Assembly: GCF_019977195.1 (NCBI RefSeq)
Contig: NZ_AP024643.1
Location: 558,001-622,000 of the forward strand
Origin: Arthrobacter sp. StoSoilA2
Lineage (GTDB): Bacteria > Actinomycetota > Actinomycetes > Actinomycetales > Micrococcaceae
Direction of reading: 5' to 3'
DNA: 64,000 nucleotides
In this document: in pieces, positions 42,443 through 51,088 of the stretch
How the letters are laid out: every line of letters starts with the position of its first letter
Position numbering within the stretch: the first letter of the stretch is position 1
Program-made: the position numbers and the translations under genes
The notes under the pieces: generated by a model
What the model was told of the DNA's origin: nothing
The model's input: only the letters and a program-made list of their open reading frames with translations
Database searches by the model: none

Positions 42443-43084
42443 ATGATCCAGATGACTCCCACTGCTCAATCACAGCCCGAAGTGGCTTATCAGTGGATGA
42501 AAAGCTATATCGCTGCCCTGCCGCGGGATGAGGAGACCTTCCTCAATGAGGCGGTCCTCGCAAAATCCACCGGTACCTCGCGCACACCGGTCCGTGAGGC
42601 ATTGTTGCGCCTCGAAGCCGAGGGGTTCGTCAAACGGATCCCACACAAAGGCGCCTACGTTCCGCCAATCTCGGACCCCGATGTCCGGGCGATCCTGCAG
42701 GCCCGCTCCGTGGTGGAGAAGTGGGCCGTCTCAGCCCTGGACAGCATGCCGGATGGGCAGATCGATGCGTTCCAACGCATCATCGACCAACAGCACGAAG
42801 CGAAGGAGAACCCCGCCCGGTTCATTGAGTTGGACACAGAATTCCACACGCTCATGGTGCGTGCGGGAGGAAATCCAATCCTGGCCGATTTCTATGCTTC
42901 CCTTCGGCAGCGCCAACTCAGGATTGGTGTCCGCGCTGTCACGCAGGGGACAGACCGTGCCGGGGACGTGCTCCGCGAGCATCAGCTGATTGTGGATGCC
43001 CTGCGCACGCGGAGCCTGGACGCCGCCCATCAAGCGATCGATGCCCACCTGGATTCAACGCGGCTGGCGGTCATCGGCTACTAA
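42443..43084 (+). CDS. GntR-family regulator (FCD subfamily)
   Basis: A 213-residue regulator with an N-terminal winged helix (STGTSRTPVREALLRLEAEG) and a C-terminal FCD effector domain with likely metal ligands in ELDTEFHTLMVRAGG and LREHQLIVDAL. The first helix is atypical: FLNEAVLAKSTG replaces the common xLxExxLAxxxG. The ATG at 42443 has AAAGG 6 nt upstream. It likely represses the divergent oxygenase/MFS operon until an acid metabolite binds. Confidence 0.87.
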   Translation: MIQMTPTAQSQPEVAYQWMKSYIAALPRDEETFLNEAVLAKSTGTSRTPVREALLRLEAEGFVKRIPHKGAYVPPISDPDVRAILQARSVVEKWAVSALDSMPDGQIDAFQRIIDQQHEAKENPARFIELDTEFHTLMVRAGGNPILADFYASLRQRQLRIGVRAVTQGTDRAGDVLREHQLIVDALRTRSLDAAHQAIDAHLDSTRLAVIGY

Positions 43085-43103
43085 CCCCTCGGTTTGTGTA
43101 CGC

Positions 43104-43397
43104 CTAGTCTTCGCTGTGCAGCTCCCGTTGCCTTGCGCTCAGCAGCTCAAGCTCGGGCCGGGCAGCGACGAAGCGTTCAACGGCGTCGAGCACTTCCTTG
43201 AGGTGCGCGCGGTCAGGCGCCACGAGCGCCGCACCCAGCAAGGTCCGGCGATATTGGTCCTGCAGTCCGGTCTCGGCTGCGGACACTTCGAAGCGGCGTT
43301 TGAGTTCAGCAATGACGGGCCGCACGAGCGAGCGCTTCTCCTTGAGGCTATGGACATCGCCCAGGAGCACATCGAATTCAATCCATCCGATCCACAT
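43104..43397 (-). CDS. DUF503 (YlxP-like) family protein
   Basis: A 97-residue ferredoxin-like-fold protein. The pattern VHSLKEKRSLVRPVIAELKR followed by FEVSAAETGLQD is diagnostic of DUF503. Homologues often lie near ribosome-maturation genes, but this copy stands alone between the GntR gene and a secreted protein gene. Function is unproven. Confidence 0.82.
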   Translation of the reverse strand: MWIGWIEFDVLLGDVHSLKEKRSLVRPVIAELKRRFEVSAAETGLQDQYRRTLLGAALVAPDRAHLKEVLDAVERFVAARPELELLSARQRELHSED

Positions 43398-43526
43398 GGT
43401 TCATTATGGGCACGTCTCCGGCCCGGAATCCTGAGCCAATCTTGAGGAAATGCCGCACCGGGATTGATCCAGCCCGATCAGACTGGAACCAGAGCAGGGC
43501 CGGAAGCAGCTAAGGGGGCGGGCGGC

Positions 43527-43961
43527 ATGAGCAAGAACCATACCTGGCGCGCACTCGCGGGCGTAACCGCCGTCGCTGTTTCCATGATGGCCGGTCCCAC
43601 CGCAGCCCTTGCCGCATTCTCTGACACCAGGAATGCCACGCCGCAGTACTCGGCCATGCGTCTCCTTGCCCCGACCAGCGCGGACGTGGTGATGACCTGC
43701 TCGGCGAACGGTGCCAAGGTCGCAGTGGACGTGATTTCCTTCGCGGAAGTTCCTGGCGCGAACTATCACGAGATCAAGCTGTACAGCCCCTCCGGGACTT
43801 TGGAATTCACCGGCGACCTTAGTAAGAATGCCGGAAAGTCCTATAGGTCCGGAATTCAGCCCCTGGGCAGTTGGACCTACGAGATCCGCGGGTATTACAA
43901 GGTTCCCGGCTCGACCAACTCATGGAAAGGCTCCGCTTTGACAGGAACCCTGACATGTTAG
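43527..43961 (+). CDS. Small secreted protein of unknown function
   Basis: A 144-residue exported protein. The signal peptide (HTWRALAGVTAVAVSMMAG) ends near AALAAFSD. AAFSD resembles the end of SipW/TasA-type signal regions. The mature domain has one Cys pair, MTCSANG and the C-terminal LTC, and a beta-sandwich-like strand pattern. The start is uncertain because the ribosome site is a loose AGGGGG 12 nt upstream. It lies 34 bp before the c-di-GMP module in the same direction and might be its extracellular output. I do not recognise the family. Confidence 0.62.
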   Translation: MSKNHTWRALAGVTAVAVSMMAGPTAALAAFSDTRNATPQYSAMRLLAPTSADVVMTCSANGAKVAVDVISFAEVPGANYHEIKLYSPSGTLEFTGDLSKNAGKSYRSGIQPLGSWTYEIRGYYKVPGSTNSWKGSALTGTLTC

Positions 43962-43995
43962 AAATTGGCGTGGGACCAAGCGGCAGGAGCGAACA

Positions 43996-45174
43996 ATGGT
44001 GCTCGACTCGTTTTCGGTGAGGATAGCCCTCGGAGTGGTCACCTTGACGCTCTTCGCGCTGTTCCTCGCCTCGTACCGGCGCACCCGGTCACCCTACGCG
44101 GGCTGGTGGAGCCTGGCCCTGCTGCAGTTCATGCTGGGAAACACCGCGTTCCTCCTGAACGGAACACCGGCCCAGCACTGGGCCAACCCTTCCGGCAACG
44201 TCCTGGTGGTGGCCGGAGCGTTCAGCGTCTGGGCGGGTGCCCGTACGCTGCGGGACCTTAAAGCGGCACCGTGGCAACTCGCCGTCGCTCCCGTCGTCAC
44301 CGCGGTGGCCTCCGTGCAGGAAAGTCCCGGCTCCAACGTGTGGTCCGGCGGCTTCGTGTACCTGGCCATGATGACCCTGGGCATCGCACTGGCGGCCCGT
44401 GACTTGTGGTTCATCAAGGCGACCCACTCGCAAGTGCACAAAGCACTCTCCCTGGCCGCCGGACTTCTGGCGATCTACTACCTGGGCCGTTGGTTGGTCT
44501 ACGCACTGGAAGGCCCCGACAGTGCAACATTCCGTCTCTATTTTGGTCCTGCGCCCTCGGGTCTGGTGTCCTTGGTGCTGCTGGTAACGGTGTCCTTCAG
44601 TATGACCACATTAAGCAGCGACCAACTGATCAAGGGCCTGAAGGAAAGGGCCACCAAGGACCACCTGACAGGTCTCCTCAACCGGGGAGCCTTCCTGGAT
44701 CTCGCATCCACCGAACTCAAACGACTGCGCGCCAATGATTCCGGTGCCGCAATAGTCCTGGCTGACCTGGACCACTTCAAGCTGGTCAACGACGCCCACG
44801 GACACCGGGCAGGGGACGTCGCATTGAAGGCTTTCGCCGAAGCCTGCACGTCCTCGGTCAGGTCAACGGATCTCATCGGCCGGTATGGCGGCGAAGAATT
44901 TGTTCTCTTCCTTCCCGGAGCCACGCAGGAGCGGGCCCAAAGCATTGCGGTCGAGATCAGCCGCCGTATGGCTTCCACCGAGGTTCCGGAGGGCGTGTCC
45001 TTCCCCACCATCAGCTACGGAGTCACGGCAAGCACCCCCGCTGCCCCAGACCTCACCTCCATGATCGAGGTGGCAGACGCAGCCCTGTACAGCGCAAAAG
45101 CACAGGGAAGAAACCGGATTGTAGGAGCAGACCGCCTCCAGGCGGCCACTATCGCTGACGAGGCACGATCATGA
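43996..45174 (+). CDS. Membrane-bound diguanylate cyclase (GGDEF)
   Basis: A 392-residue protein. About 200 N-terminal residues form several membrane helices (such as IALGVVTLTLFALFLASY), and the C-terminal GGDEF domain has the active-site variant GGEEF in GRYGGEEFVLF. An inhibitory RxxD site (RSTD) lies just before it, so product feedback is expected. The domain also keeps DHLTGLLNRGAF and ADLDHFKLVND. It makes c-di-GMP from GTP. The stop overlaps the next gene by ATGA. Confidence 0.88.
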   Translation: MVLDSFSVRIALGVVTLTLFALFLASYRRTRSPYAGWWSLALLQFMLGNTAFLLNGTPAQHWANPSGNVLVVAGAFSVWAGARTLRDLKAAPWQLAVAPVVTAVASVQESPGSNVWSGGFVYLAMMTLGIALAARDLWFIKATHSQVHKALSLAAGLLAIYYLGRWLVYALEGPDSATFRLYFGPAPSGLVSLVLLVTVSFSMTTLSSDQLIKGLKERATKDHLTGLLNRGAFLDLASTELKRLRANDSGAAIVLADLDHFKLVNDAHGHRAGDVALKAFAEACTSSVRSTDLIGRYGGEEFVLFLPGATQERAQSIAVEISRRMASTEVPEGVSFPTISYGVTASTPAAPDLTSMIEVADAALYSAKAQGRNRIVGADRLQAATIADEARS

Positions 45175-45674
45175 CAATCAATGAACTCACCACCCGGATC
45201 CAGATCCAGCACAACCAGGAACTGAGTGCCTTCCGGCACGACATCACCACTGCTCCGTACCAGGCTGGAACACCCGCAGCCTTGAACGTAGCCCGGCGTT
45301 CCGTGCGGATGCAACCCGTCCAGTCTGTAGGCGATGACAGCGCAAACCTGACCATCGTGGCCGACGTGGAGGGCCTTGCATGGTTCACCGCAGACAAGGG
45401 GCTCCTAGGCAGTTGCATTACGGTCTCCATCGCCGGCCACCGGCGAAACACCGGAACGCGTGTACCTCTTCCGCTGGCCGAATGCGATGCGTGGATCGAA
45501 GCCATCCTGGGAGGTTCCTGGATTACGCACGTGTACCGGGCCGGGACTCCCATTGAAGGAGACGGCAGGCTCGATGTCGCCTCGTACCGGCTCTTCCTCG
45601 ACGAACGCCGCAACCCTGTTGCCAAACCGAAAGCCGTAGCTGACGACACCCTGCGTCGCATGGAAGCGTCGTGA
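45171..45674 (+). CDS. Unrecognised protein coupled to c-di-GMP genes
   Basis: A 167-residue soluble protein of no recognised family. It contains a strand-rich centre (ANLTIVADVEGLAWFTADKG) and a Trp-rich part (AWIEAILGGSWITHVYRAG); there is no Cys pair, signal or membrane segment. It is joined to the upstream cyclase by ATGA and to the downstream GGDEF-EAL gene by GTGA. This double coupling suggests fixed stoichiometry and a regulator, adaptor or effector role in c-di-GMP signalling. A PilZ-like RxxxR occurs, but the second PilZ motif is absent. Confidence 0.75.
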   Translation: MTINELTTRIQIQHNQELSAFRHDITTAPYQAGTPAALNVARRSVRMQPVQSVGDDSANLTIVADVEGLAWFTADKGLLGSCITVSIAGHRRNTGTRVPLPLAECDAWIEAILGGSWITHVYRAGTPIEGDGRLDVASYRLFLDERRNPVAKPKAVADDTLRRMEAS

Positions 45675-47110
45675 ACGCAGCCCAGCCCAGCACAACCCAA
45701 CCCAGCCGCTCCTTCCCGGCTGATATTGACGCCCGGATCGCGAAACTGGAGCGGCACATCAGGGCGCTGATGGAGGAGCTCCACCAAGCACGCCACGAGC
45801 AGCGGCGCGAAGTCTTCACGGACGCCCTCACGGGGCTTGGCAACCGTGTGGCTTTGATGGATGCCTTCGTTGAAGCGCAGGAGGCTGCTGCCGGGGGTGC
45901 GCCCCCAGCCGCTCTCCTCCTCGTAACCCTGGATGGCTTCAAGGGACTCAAGAAGTCCGCTGGCTATGCTTCCGCGGACCAGATTCTGGTCACGGTCGGG
46001 ATGCGGATCCGCTCGGCGGTCCGGGAGAACGACGTCGTTACCCGCCTGGGTGGCGACGAATTCGCTGTGCTGTTGCCCGCCACGCCGCAAAACCGGGCGG
46101 CCGCCGTCGGAAACCGTATCCTTGCGGCGCTGGAACCCAACATTGACCTCGGGAACAGCAGTGTCCGCTGTGGTGCCAGCATGGGCCTTCGGATTGCAGA
46201 GCCGCACCATAGCGTCGAGGACCTTCTCCAGGAGGCCGATATGGCGATGGAGGAATCCAAGAGCGAGGGCCGGAACAAGCTCAAGTTGTTCGATCCCTCC
46301 ACGCTTCATGCCCGGCAACTCCAGCGCCAGATTGTGGGGGAGCTCCGGGAAGCCATCCGCTCGGACCAGCTGGTCCTCTTCTACCAGCCGATCGTTGAGC
46401 TGGCCACTGGCCGGATTGAGGGCACCGAGGCCTTGGTCCGCTGGAACCACCCTGTGCGTGGGCTGATCATGCCGGACCACTTCATCCCCGTTGCAGAGGC
46501 CACAGGGTTGATCGCAGAGTTGGGCCGGTGGGTGCTTCGAGCAGCCGTGGAGCAACTGCGTCAGTGGCGGGACAACCCGGCCACGGCACAGCACCATTTC
46601 ACGATGCGAATCAATGTCTCCGCTGCGGACCTGCAAAGCCTGGAGTTCGTGGACGACGTGCGGGACGCACTGGTCAAAACGGGTCTGCCACCGGAATCAC
46701 TGGTTCTGGAGCTCACGGAGAGCGCCGTCATCCAGAACAATGAGCTGGACCGTTACACCTTGGCGAGCCTGCACCGCCTGGGTGTTGGGCTGGAGATCGA
46801 CGACTTCGGGACGGGCTACTCGTCCATGGGATATCTCCGAAAACTTCCGGTGGACCGCGTGAAAGTGGACCGGCAGTTCGTCCAAGGGCTCGGTAAGGAT
46901 TCGACGCAACTTGGCTTCCTCGCCGCGATTCAACAGGTTATCCGCTCGTGCGGCCTTGAGGGCATCTGGGAGGGAGTCGAAACGGCGGAAGAGGCCGAAG
47001 CGCTTCGAAGCATCGGGTGCACGAGTGGCCAAGGCTATTACTTCGGCCGTCCCCTGCCCGGGCCGGAATTCACGGCCCAGCTCTCCCGGCAACAGACCTG
47101 GCCCGCTTAA
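45671..47110 (+). CDS. Bifunctional GGDEF-EAL c-di-GMP protein
   Basis: A 479-residue soluble protein. A short coiled stretch (IAKLERHIRALMEELHQARH, about 20-40) precedes a GGDEF domain with intact TRLGGDEFAVLLP and RxxD site REND. An EAL domain follows with GTEALVRWNHP, INVSAADLQ, ELTESAV, EIDDFGTGYSS and EGVETAEE, so all catalytic residues look intact. It could both make and degrade c-di-GMP, with direction set by the partner proteins. The GTG start overlaps the preceding stop. A palindromic repeat follows the gene. Confidence 0.9.
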   Translation: MNAAQPSTTQPSRSFPADIDARIAKLERHIRALMEELHQARHEQRREVFTDALTGLGNRVALMDAFVEAQEAAAGGAPPAALLLVTLDGFKGLKKSAGYASADQILVTVGMRIRSAVRENDVVTRLGGDEFAVLLPATPQNRAAAVGNRILAALEPNIDLGNSSVRCGASMGLRIAEPHHSVEDLLQEADMAMEESKSEGRNKLKLFDPSTLHARQLQRQIVGELREAIRSDQLVLFYQPIVELATGRIEGTEALVRWNHPVRGLIMPDHFIPVAEATGLIAELGRWVLRAAVEQLRQWRDNPATAQHHFTMRINVSAADLQSLEFVDDVRDALVKTGLPPESLVLELTESAVIQNNELDRYTLASLHRLGVGLEIDDFGTGYSSMGYLRKLPVDRVKVDRQFVQGLGKDSTQLGFLAAIQQVIRSCGLEGIWEGVETAEEAEALRSIGCTSGQGYYFGRPLPGPEFTAQLSRQQTWPA

Positions 47111-47112
47111 AC

Positions 47113-47179
47113 AGCAACGCGGGGTCACTTACGGCCCATCCCGAGGGGATTTATGGGCTGTAAGTGACCCCGCGTTGCT
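47113..47179. repeat. Palindromic repeat family A, copy 2
   Basis: Two 27-bp arms (47113-47139 and 47153-47179) enclose a 13-nt loop. It is nearly identical to 36796-36866, and the one unpaired position is the same in both copies. It lies between the convergent GGDEF-EAL and purL genes. Confidence 0.85.
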
Positions 47180-47192
47180 TGAGCGAGGAGGC

Positions 47193-49502
47193 TTAGCCGA
47201 AGTACTTCGGCAAGGTGGCCTCGTGTGCTTCACGGAGAGCGTCCAAGGACAGCTCATCCACGCCGTTGATCTCCAGCCTTCCACCGGCAGCGTCAACCAC
47301 GCCGATCCGGAGGTGGGCGAAGCCGCGGGCGGTGCACATGTCCTTGAAGCGGACTTCCTCGGAGCGTGGCACCGAGACGATTGCACGGGCCTGGGACTCT
47401 GAGAAGAGGGCGGTGAACAGGTCCACGCCGTCGCGCTCCATGAGTTCTTCCAGAGCGATGCGGGCACCGACGCCGTAACGCAGCGAGGACTCAACCAGTG
47501 CGGCAGCGAGGCCACCCTCGGAGAGGTCGTGTGCTGCATCCACCATGCCGTCGCGGGAAGCGTTGATCAGGATCTCGCCCAACGCACGCTCAGCTGCGAG
47601 GTCCACCTTCGGCGGCAGGCCACCGAGGTGTCCGCGGAGGTTGGACCATTCCGAACCGTCCAGCTCTGCTGCGGTGGTGCCGAGCAGGTAGATGGCCTGG
47701 CCGTCCTCGCGCCAGCCCGACGGCGTGCGGCGGGCGACGTCGTCGAGCTTGCCCAGGACTGCCACCACAGGGGAGGGGTGGATGGGCGTGGTGCCGGTCT
47801 GGTTGTACAGCGAGACGTTGCCGCCTGTCACCGGGATGCCGAGCTCCATGCAGGCGTCTGACAAACCACGGATGGCCTCGGCGAGCTGCCACATGACGTC
47901 CGGGTCCTCGGGGGAGCCGAAGTTCAGGCAGTCGCTGACGGCCATCGGAACAGCGCCGGAGGTGGCGACGTTGCGGTAGGCCTCAGCCAGAGCCAGCTGT
48001 GCACCCTGGTACGGCTCAAGGTAGGTGTAGCGGCCGTTGGCGTCGGTTGCCAGGGCAACGCCCAGGCCGGTTTCCTCGTCAACGCGGACCACTCCGGCGT
48101 CGTCAGGGAAAGCCATGGCGGTGTTGCCGCCCACGTAGCGGTCGTACTGGTTGGTGATCCAGTCCTTGCTGCACATGTTCGGCGAAGCGACCAGTTCAGT
48201 AACGGCAGCAGCCAGTTCCGACGGAGCGGAAGGACGGTTGGCGTCCTCAACGGAACCGGTGAAGGAGTTCGCCTGGACCGAGTCCTGCCATTCCGGGCGT
48301 GCGAACGGGCGGTCATAGACCGGGCCGTCGTGCGCAACGGTGCGGGGATCGACGTCGACGATTACTTCGCCTTCCCAAGTGATGATGAGGCGACCGGTAT
48401 CGGTGACCTCACCCAACCAGGAGTACTCCACAGCCCACTTGTCCATCACAGCTTCGAACGCTTCGATGTTCTCCGGGGTGACCACGGCCATCATGCGTTC
48501 CTGCGACTCGGACATGAGGATCTCGCCCGGAGTCAGCGTGGGGTCGCGCAACAGGACGGAGGTCAGTTCAACCTCCATGCCACCGTCGCCGTTGGAGGCG
48601 AGCTCGGACGTGGCACAGGAAATACCTGCGGCGCCGAGGTCCTGGATGCCTTCAACCAGCGAGCCCTTGAAGAGCTCAAGGCAGCACTCGATGAGGACCT
48701 TCTCCGCGAAGGGGTCGCCCACCTGGACGGCGGGGCGCTTGGAGGGCTTGGTGTCATCGAAGGACTCCGAGGCCAGCACCGAAGCGCCGCCGATGCCGTC
48801 GCCACCCGTGCGGGCACCGAACAGAACAACCTTGTTGCCCTTGCCGGAGGCGTTGGCGAGGCGGATGTCCTCGTGGCGCATGACGCCCACCGCGAGTGCG
48901 TTCACCAGCGGGTTGCCCTGGTAGACGGAGTCGAAGACCATTTCGCCGCCGATGTTCGGCAGGCCGAGGCAGTTGCCGTAGCCGCCGATGCCTGCCACGG
49001 CACCGTGCATGACGCGGGCAGTGTCCGGGTGGTCGATCGCGCCGAAACGCAGCGGGTCCATTACGGCGACGGGGCGTGCGCCCATGGAGATGATGTCGCG
49101 GACGATGCCGCCGATGCCGGTAGCGGCACCCTGGTAAGGCTCAACGAACGACGGCGAGTTGTGGGACTCGATCTTGAACGTCACGGCCCAGCCGTCGCCC
49201 AGGTTGGTGACGCCGGCGTTCTCGCCGATGCCCACCAGCATGTCCTTCTTCATTTCCTCGGTGACCTTCTCGCCGAACTGGCGGAGGTGGTTCTTGGAGG
49301 ACTTGTAGGAGCAGTGCTCGCTCCACATGACGGAGTACATGGCCAGTTCGGCGCCGGTGGGGCGGCGGCCCAGGACCTTGACGATCTCGTCGAATTCGTT
49401 CTTCTTCAGGCCCAGCTCGGCCCACGGGAGTTCCGTGTCCGGGGTCTTGGCAGCGTGCTCAACAGTATCGATGTTGAACTTCTTAGTGGTTTCCGTGGTC
49501 AC
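47193..49502 (-). CDS. purL: Phosphoribosylformylglycinamidine synthase subunit PurL
   Basis: A 769-residue small-type PurL of the de novo purine pathway. With PurS and PurQ it converts FGAR, glutamine and ATP to FGAM. It contains MYSVMWSEHCSYKSSKNHLR near the N-terminus, IGGYGNCLGLPNIGGE, and repeated AIRS-synthase-type domains (two halves, second near VPMAVSDCLNFGSPEDPD). It is the last gene of purSQL; the ATG overlaps the purQ stop (ATGA). Confidence 0.97.
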   Translation of the reverse strand: MTTETTKKFNIDTVEHAAKTPDTELPWAELGLKKNEFDEIVKVLGRRPTGAELAMYSVMWSEHCSYKSSKNHLRQFGEKVTEEMKKDMLVGIGENAGVTNLGDGWAVTFKIESHNSPSFVEPYQGAATGIGGIVRDIISMGARPVAVMDPLRFGAIDHPDTARVMHGAVAGIGGYGNCLGLPNIGGEMVFDSVYQGNPLVNALAVGVMRHEDIRLANASGKGNKVVLFGARTGGDGIGGASVLASESFDDTKPSKRPAVQVGDPFAEKVLIECCLELFKGSLVEGIQDLGAAGISCATSELASNGDGGMEVELTSVLLRDPTLTPGEILMSESQERMMAVVTPENIEAFEAVMDKWAVEYSWLGEVTDTGRLIITWEGEVIVDVDPRTVAHDGPVYDRPFARPEWQDSVQANSFTGSVEDANRPSAPSELAAAVTELVASPNMCSKDWITNQYDRYVGGNTAMAFPDDAGVVRVDEETGLGVALATDANGRYTYLEPYQGAQLALAEAYRNVATSGAVPMAVSDCLNFGSPEDPDVMWQLAEAIRGLSDACMELGIPVTGGNVSLYNQTGTTPIHPSPVVAVLGKLDDVARRTPSGWREDGQAIYLLGTTAAELDGSEWSNLRGHLGGLPPKVDLAAERALGEILINASRDGMVDAAHDLSEGGLAAALVESSLRYGVGARIALEELMERDGVDLFTALFSESQARAIVSVPRSEEVRFKDMCTARGFAHLRIGVVDAAGGRLEINGVDELSLDALREAHEATLPKYFG

Positions 49503-50272
49503 TTGTCGCCTCCCACAATCTTGTTCAAAACGGAGGTGAAGAAGCCCAGGCCGTCAGTGTCGGAACCGCCGATTCCGTCAAGCGACTCGGGTCCGAAACC
49601 GACCTCGACCGCGTGCTCGGGGTGCGGCATGAGGCCAACTACGTTGCCGGCGGCGTTGGAGATGCCCGCGATGTCGCGGCGGGAGCCGTTCGGGTTGAAG
49701 CCAACGTAGCGGAACACCACGCGGCCCTCAGCCTCAAGGGCGTCAAGGGTCTTCTCGTCAGCGATGTACTGGCCGTCCTGGTTCTTCAGCGGCACAGTGA
49801 TTTCCTGGCCGTTCTGGTAGTCCAGGGTCCAGGCAGTATTGGCGTTCTCCACGCGCAGCACCTGGTCCCGGCAGATGAACTTCAGGTGGTCGTTCTTGAT
49901 CATGGAACCGGGCAGCAAGTGCGATTCGGTCAGGATCTGGAAGCCGTTGCAAATACCCAGCACGGGGAGCTTTGCGTCGGAGTTCGCGGCGTCGATGATC
50001 TTCGTCATCAGCGGCGCGAAACGCGAAATAGCGCCGGCGCGGAGGTAGTCACCATAGGAGAAACCACCGGGGATGATGACCGCATCAACATCTCCGAGTT
50101 CGGTGTCTGCATGCCAGAGCGGAACCGCCGTGGCGCCTGCAAGCCGCACTGCACGGGCGGCGTCGCGGTCGTCAAGGGTGCCGGGGAAGGTCACAACGCC
50201 GATCTTGGCGCCGGCGAGCCGGGGCTCGGCGGCGACGGCCACGGCCTCGCCAATCAGGGGGATCGAAGTCAT
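49499..50272 (-). CDS. purQ: Phosphoribosylformylglycinamidine synthase subunit PurQ
   Basis: A 257-residue class I glutamine amidotransferase that supplies ammonia to PurL. The nucleophile Cys is in VLGICNGFQILTE, and the His/Glu pair lies near the C-terminus in MPHPEHAVE. The domain proper begins at KIGVVTFPGTLDD; about 20 extra residues precede it, so the protein is longer than the usual 225-235. The ATG at 50272 is 1 nt from the purS stop; no internal start has a better site. Confidence 0.95.
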   Translation of the reverse strand: MTSIPLIGEAVAVAAEPRLAGAKIGVVTFPGTLDDRDAARAVRLAGATAVPLWHADTELGDVDAVIIPGGFSYGDYLRAGAISRFAPLMTKIIDAANSDAKLPVLGICNGFQILTESHLLPGSMIKNDHLKFICRDQVLRVENANTAWTLDYQNGQEITVPLKNQDGQYIADEKTLDALEAEGRVVFRYVGFNPNGSRRDIAGISNAAGNVVGLMPHPEHAVEVGFGPESLDGIGGSDTDGLGFFTSVLNKIVGGDK

Positions 50273-50273
50273 A

Positions 50274-50525
50274 TCAGGCCTCGACGACCTCGACGTTGAC
50301 AACATCCTCGATCACCGGGTTGGACAGGAGGGTCTCAGCGGCCTCACGGGCCTGGGCCAGGATAGCGTCGGTCACCTCGCCGTCGACTGTCAGTTCGAAA
50401 CGCTTGCCCTGACGGACTGCGCTGAAGCTGTTGAAGCCGAGGCGGGGCAATGCACCCACGATGGCTTTCCCCTGGGGGTCCAGAATCTCGGGCTTGGGCA
50501 TGACGTCAACGACGATCCGGGGCAT
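50274..50525 (-). CDS. purS: Phosphoribosylformylglycinamidine synthase subunit PurS
   Basis: An 83-residue PurS that bridges PurL and PurQ. It reads PRIVVDVMPKPEILDPQGKA and ends with NPVIEDVVNVEVVEA, the full family length. The ATG at 50525 has AGGAG 7 nt upstream. It is the promoter-proximal gene. The 256 bp upstream carry the operon promoter region, but I could not define boxes with confidence. Confidence 0.94.
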   Translation of the reverse strand: MPRIVVDVMPKPEILDPQGKAIVGALPRLGFNSFSAVRQGKRFELTVDGEVTDAILAQAREAAETLLSNPVIEDVVNVEVVEA

Positions 50526-50781
50526 CCGGTAACTCCTGTGCGTGAGTTGGGTGAACCTTAAATAAGGCTGCCGCGGAGGTTGCCGTCTCACGCCGTTCAA
50601 CTGGGTTTCTACAGCGTGGGGGCGCTCCGCGAGCTTGCACACCCATCTTACCGGGACCGGCGCGCATACCCTATTCAGCCGGATTCCGCGAGGAGCCCCC
50701 GCCGATCCCCACCAAATTGGGGGCAATGAAAGCCCGACGGCGGCACTCGCCGGGCGTGGCGCCCGTCACTAGGATTGTGGC

Positions 50782-50967
50782 ATGGCGGAGAAACCGAGGT
50801 CGATGGTGCTGGGCGTCGTAGCCGCAGCTGTTTTTGCGGGTCTGGGACGAATGGTCATCCAAAAAATCAAGGCGGACAGGGCGGCGAGGGAACACCACGT
50901 GACAGCCCCGTTGGATAAGGAAACACGCGCGAAGATCAGCGACGCGCTCCGCGCTCCGAACAAGTAG
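50782..50967 (+). CDS. Small single-pass membrane protein
   Basis: A 61-residue protein with one membrane helix (MVLGVVAAAVFAGLGRMVI, residues 8-26) and a charged cytoplasmic C-terminus (IKADRAAREHH, then KETRAKISDAL). AGGA lies 8 nt before the ATG. Family and function are unknown. Confidence 0.55.
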   Translation: MAEKPRSMVLGVVAAAVFAGLGRMVIQKIKADRAAREHHVTAPLDKETRAKISDALRAPNK

Positions 50968-51059
50968 CGGCATTAGCGCATGTACAAATGCGCTATTCCA
51001 GCGGGTTAAATCCGGCAAAGACGGCGTAGTTTGGGGACTACACGTGGGGCCAGGCCCCC

Positions 51060-51077
51060 GTTGGATCCGGATCCAAC
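51060..51077. promoter_or_regulatory. Perfect palindrome next to the DUF1540 ribosome site
   Basis: GTTGGATCCGGATCCAAC is a perfect 18-bp palindrome ending 2 nt before the AGGAGG of the DUF1540 gene, with a GGGGCC-AGG-CCCC hairpin just upstream. It could be an operator or an mRNA structure controlling translation. Confidence 0.45.
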
Positions 51078-51088
51078 CAGGAGGAACA

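Noticed and set aside
45171..45674. PilZ domain in the unknown c-di-GMP module protein
   Set aside because: An RRSVR matches RxxxR, but the D/NxSxxG motif at proper distance is missing.
36796..47179. Insertion-sequence ends or MITE pair flanking a composite element
   Set aside because: The two repeat copies enclose ordinary chromosomal genes, no transposase is present, and each copy is itself a complete hairpin without target-site duplications that I could see.
48330..49709. 459-codon plus-strand frame opposite purL
   Set aside because: purL is unambiguous on the other strand and this frame spans the purQ/purL junction.
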